Of a DNA stretch of 64,000 bases, positions 63,839 through 64,000 are shown in pieces (positions within the stretch are counted from its first letter, which is position 1; every line of letters begins with the position of its first letter). The notes under the pieces were generated by a model. It was not told where the DNA came from. It was given only the letters and a program-made list of their open reading frames with translations, and searched no databases. Made by a program: the position numbers and the translations under genes. This DNA is from A37T11 sp964546645 (lineage in GTDB: Bacteria; Bacteroidota; Bacteroidia; Sphingobacteriales; Sphingobacteriaceae), in contig CAZJKM010000003.1 of assembly GCA_964546645.1 (NCBI GenBank), forward strand, positions 6,729 to 70,728, given 5' to 3'.

Positions 63839-64000
63839 GTTTTCTCCTTTTTAAAAGGATAGTTGATGGGGTGCTCTGCCGGATGGAATGAGATGCAGAT
63901 GACCGGATTATTTGCCGTCCCCATAGATATTTTAATATACAATTCGCTGTTTTTATGTTTTTTGCCGGATATAATTTTCATGGTACTCCCGGAATTAGAA
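63835..64000 (-). CDS. Partial upstream partner of the Panacea-fusion antitoxin, possible toxin
   Basis: An open frame that runs off the window end; about 54 C-terminal residues are visible (STMKIISGKKHKNSELYIKI, then SMGTANNPVICISFHPAE, ending PINYPFKKEKT). Strand-like segments ending in YIKISM... and VICISFHPAE recall the C-terminal strands of small RelE/MqsR-type RNases, but this is too short to decide. Its TGA overlaps the antitoxin ATG (ATGA), the usual sign of a two-gene toxin-antitoxin operon. The N-terminus and any catalytic residues are outside the window; an internal ATG at 63981 could also be a start, giving 48 residues. Confidence 0.45.
   Translation of the reverse strand, partial: SNSGSTMKIISGKKHKNSELYIKISMGTANNPVICISFHPAEHPINYPFKKEKT

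Overview
The window comes from a member of the Bacteroidota, most likely the Chitinophagaceae or a near relative. The evidence is two SusC/SusD pairs, a DUF5683 protein, a large MG2/plug protein of the Bacteroidota type, a b558-type succinate dehydrogenase, starts with no clear Shine-Dalgarno sequence, and several promoters fitting the Bacteroidota pattern (TTTG near -33, TAnnTTTG near -7). No phylogenetic calculation was possible, so the family-level placement is an inference.

Layout. 0-21 kb is mostly core genome: the end of an HrpB-type helicase, the sdhCAB operon, a YkuK-like RNase H-fold protein, an orphan ABC ATPase, an ECF sigma/membrane regulator/barrel-like protein group, lepB, dapB, a DUF5683 protein with parB and parA, an FMN reductase, leuS, a Pal-like lipoprotein and a pnuC plus nicotinamide riboside kinase pair. 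21.1-41.3 kb is one long catabolic locus. It has a DeoR regulator, SusC/SusD, a BACON lipoprotein, a calcineurin-type phosphoesterase, a hexuronate-type MFS carrier, an FAD oxidoreductase, an EEP-family phosphodiesterase, a polyol-type MFS carrier, a D-2-hydroxyacid dehydrogenase, two FGGY kinases, a histidine phosphatase and a GDPD. It contains no glycoside hydrolase or lyase but four phosphoesterases, which suggests a substrate held together by phosphodiesters (polyol phosphate or teichoic-acid-like) rather than a normal glycan. 41.3-53.9 kb returns to core genes (MG2/plug protein, gcvP, a conserved unknown, aspS, dxs) plus a LytTR response regulator divergent from a Crp-like regulator.

54-60.6 kb holds a second SusC/SusD operon led by a TlpA-like protein with a DUF3738-like tail, facing a small secreted protein. 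60.7-64 kb is an accessory island: a structured small-RNA candidate with its own promoter and terminator on the minus strand, an AT-rich pair encoding an HTH-like protein and a nucleoside-deoxyribosyltransferase-like protein, a decayed reading frame, and a toxin-antitoxin-like pair whose second gene fuses a YgiT/MqsA-like antitoxin to a Panacea domain.

Two 10-N gaps (59425-59434 and 63301-63310) interrupt genes. Both genes become intact when the gap is closed with no missing bases, and the second gap has the same 4 bases on both sides, so these gaps look like assembly artefacts. Three intergenic spacers carry a 7-bp periodic repeat that begins at the stop codon of the upstream gene.
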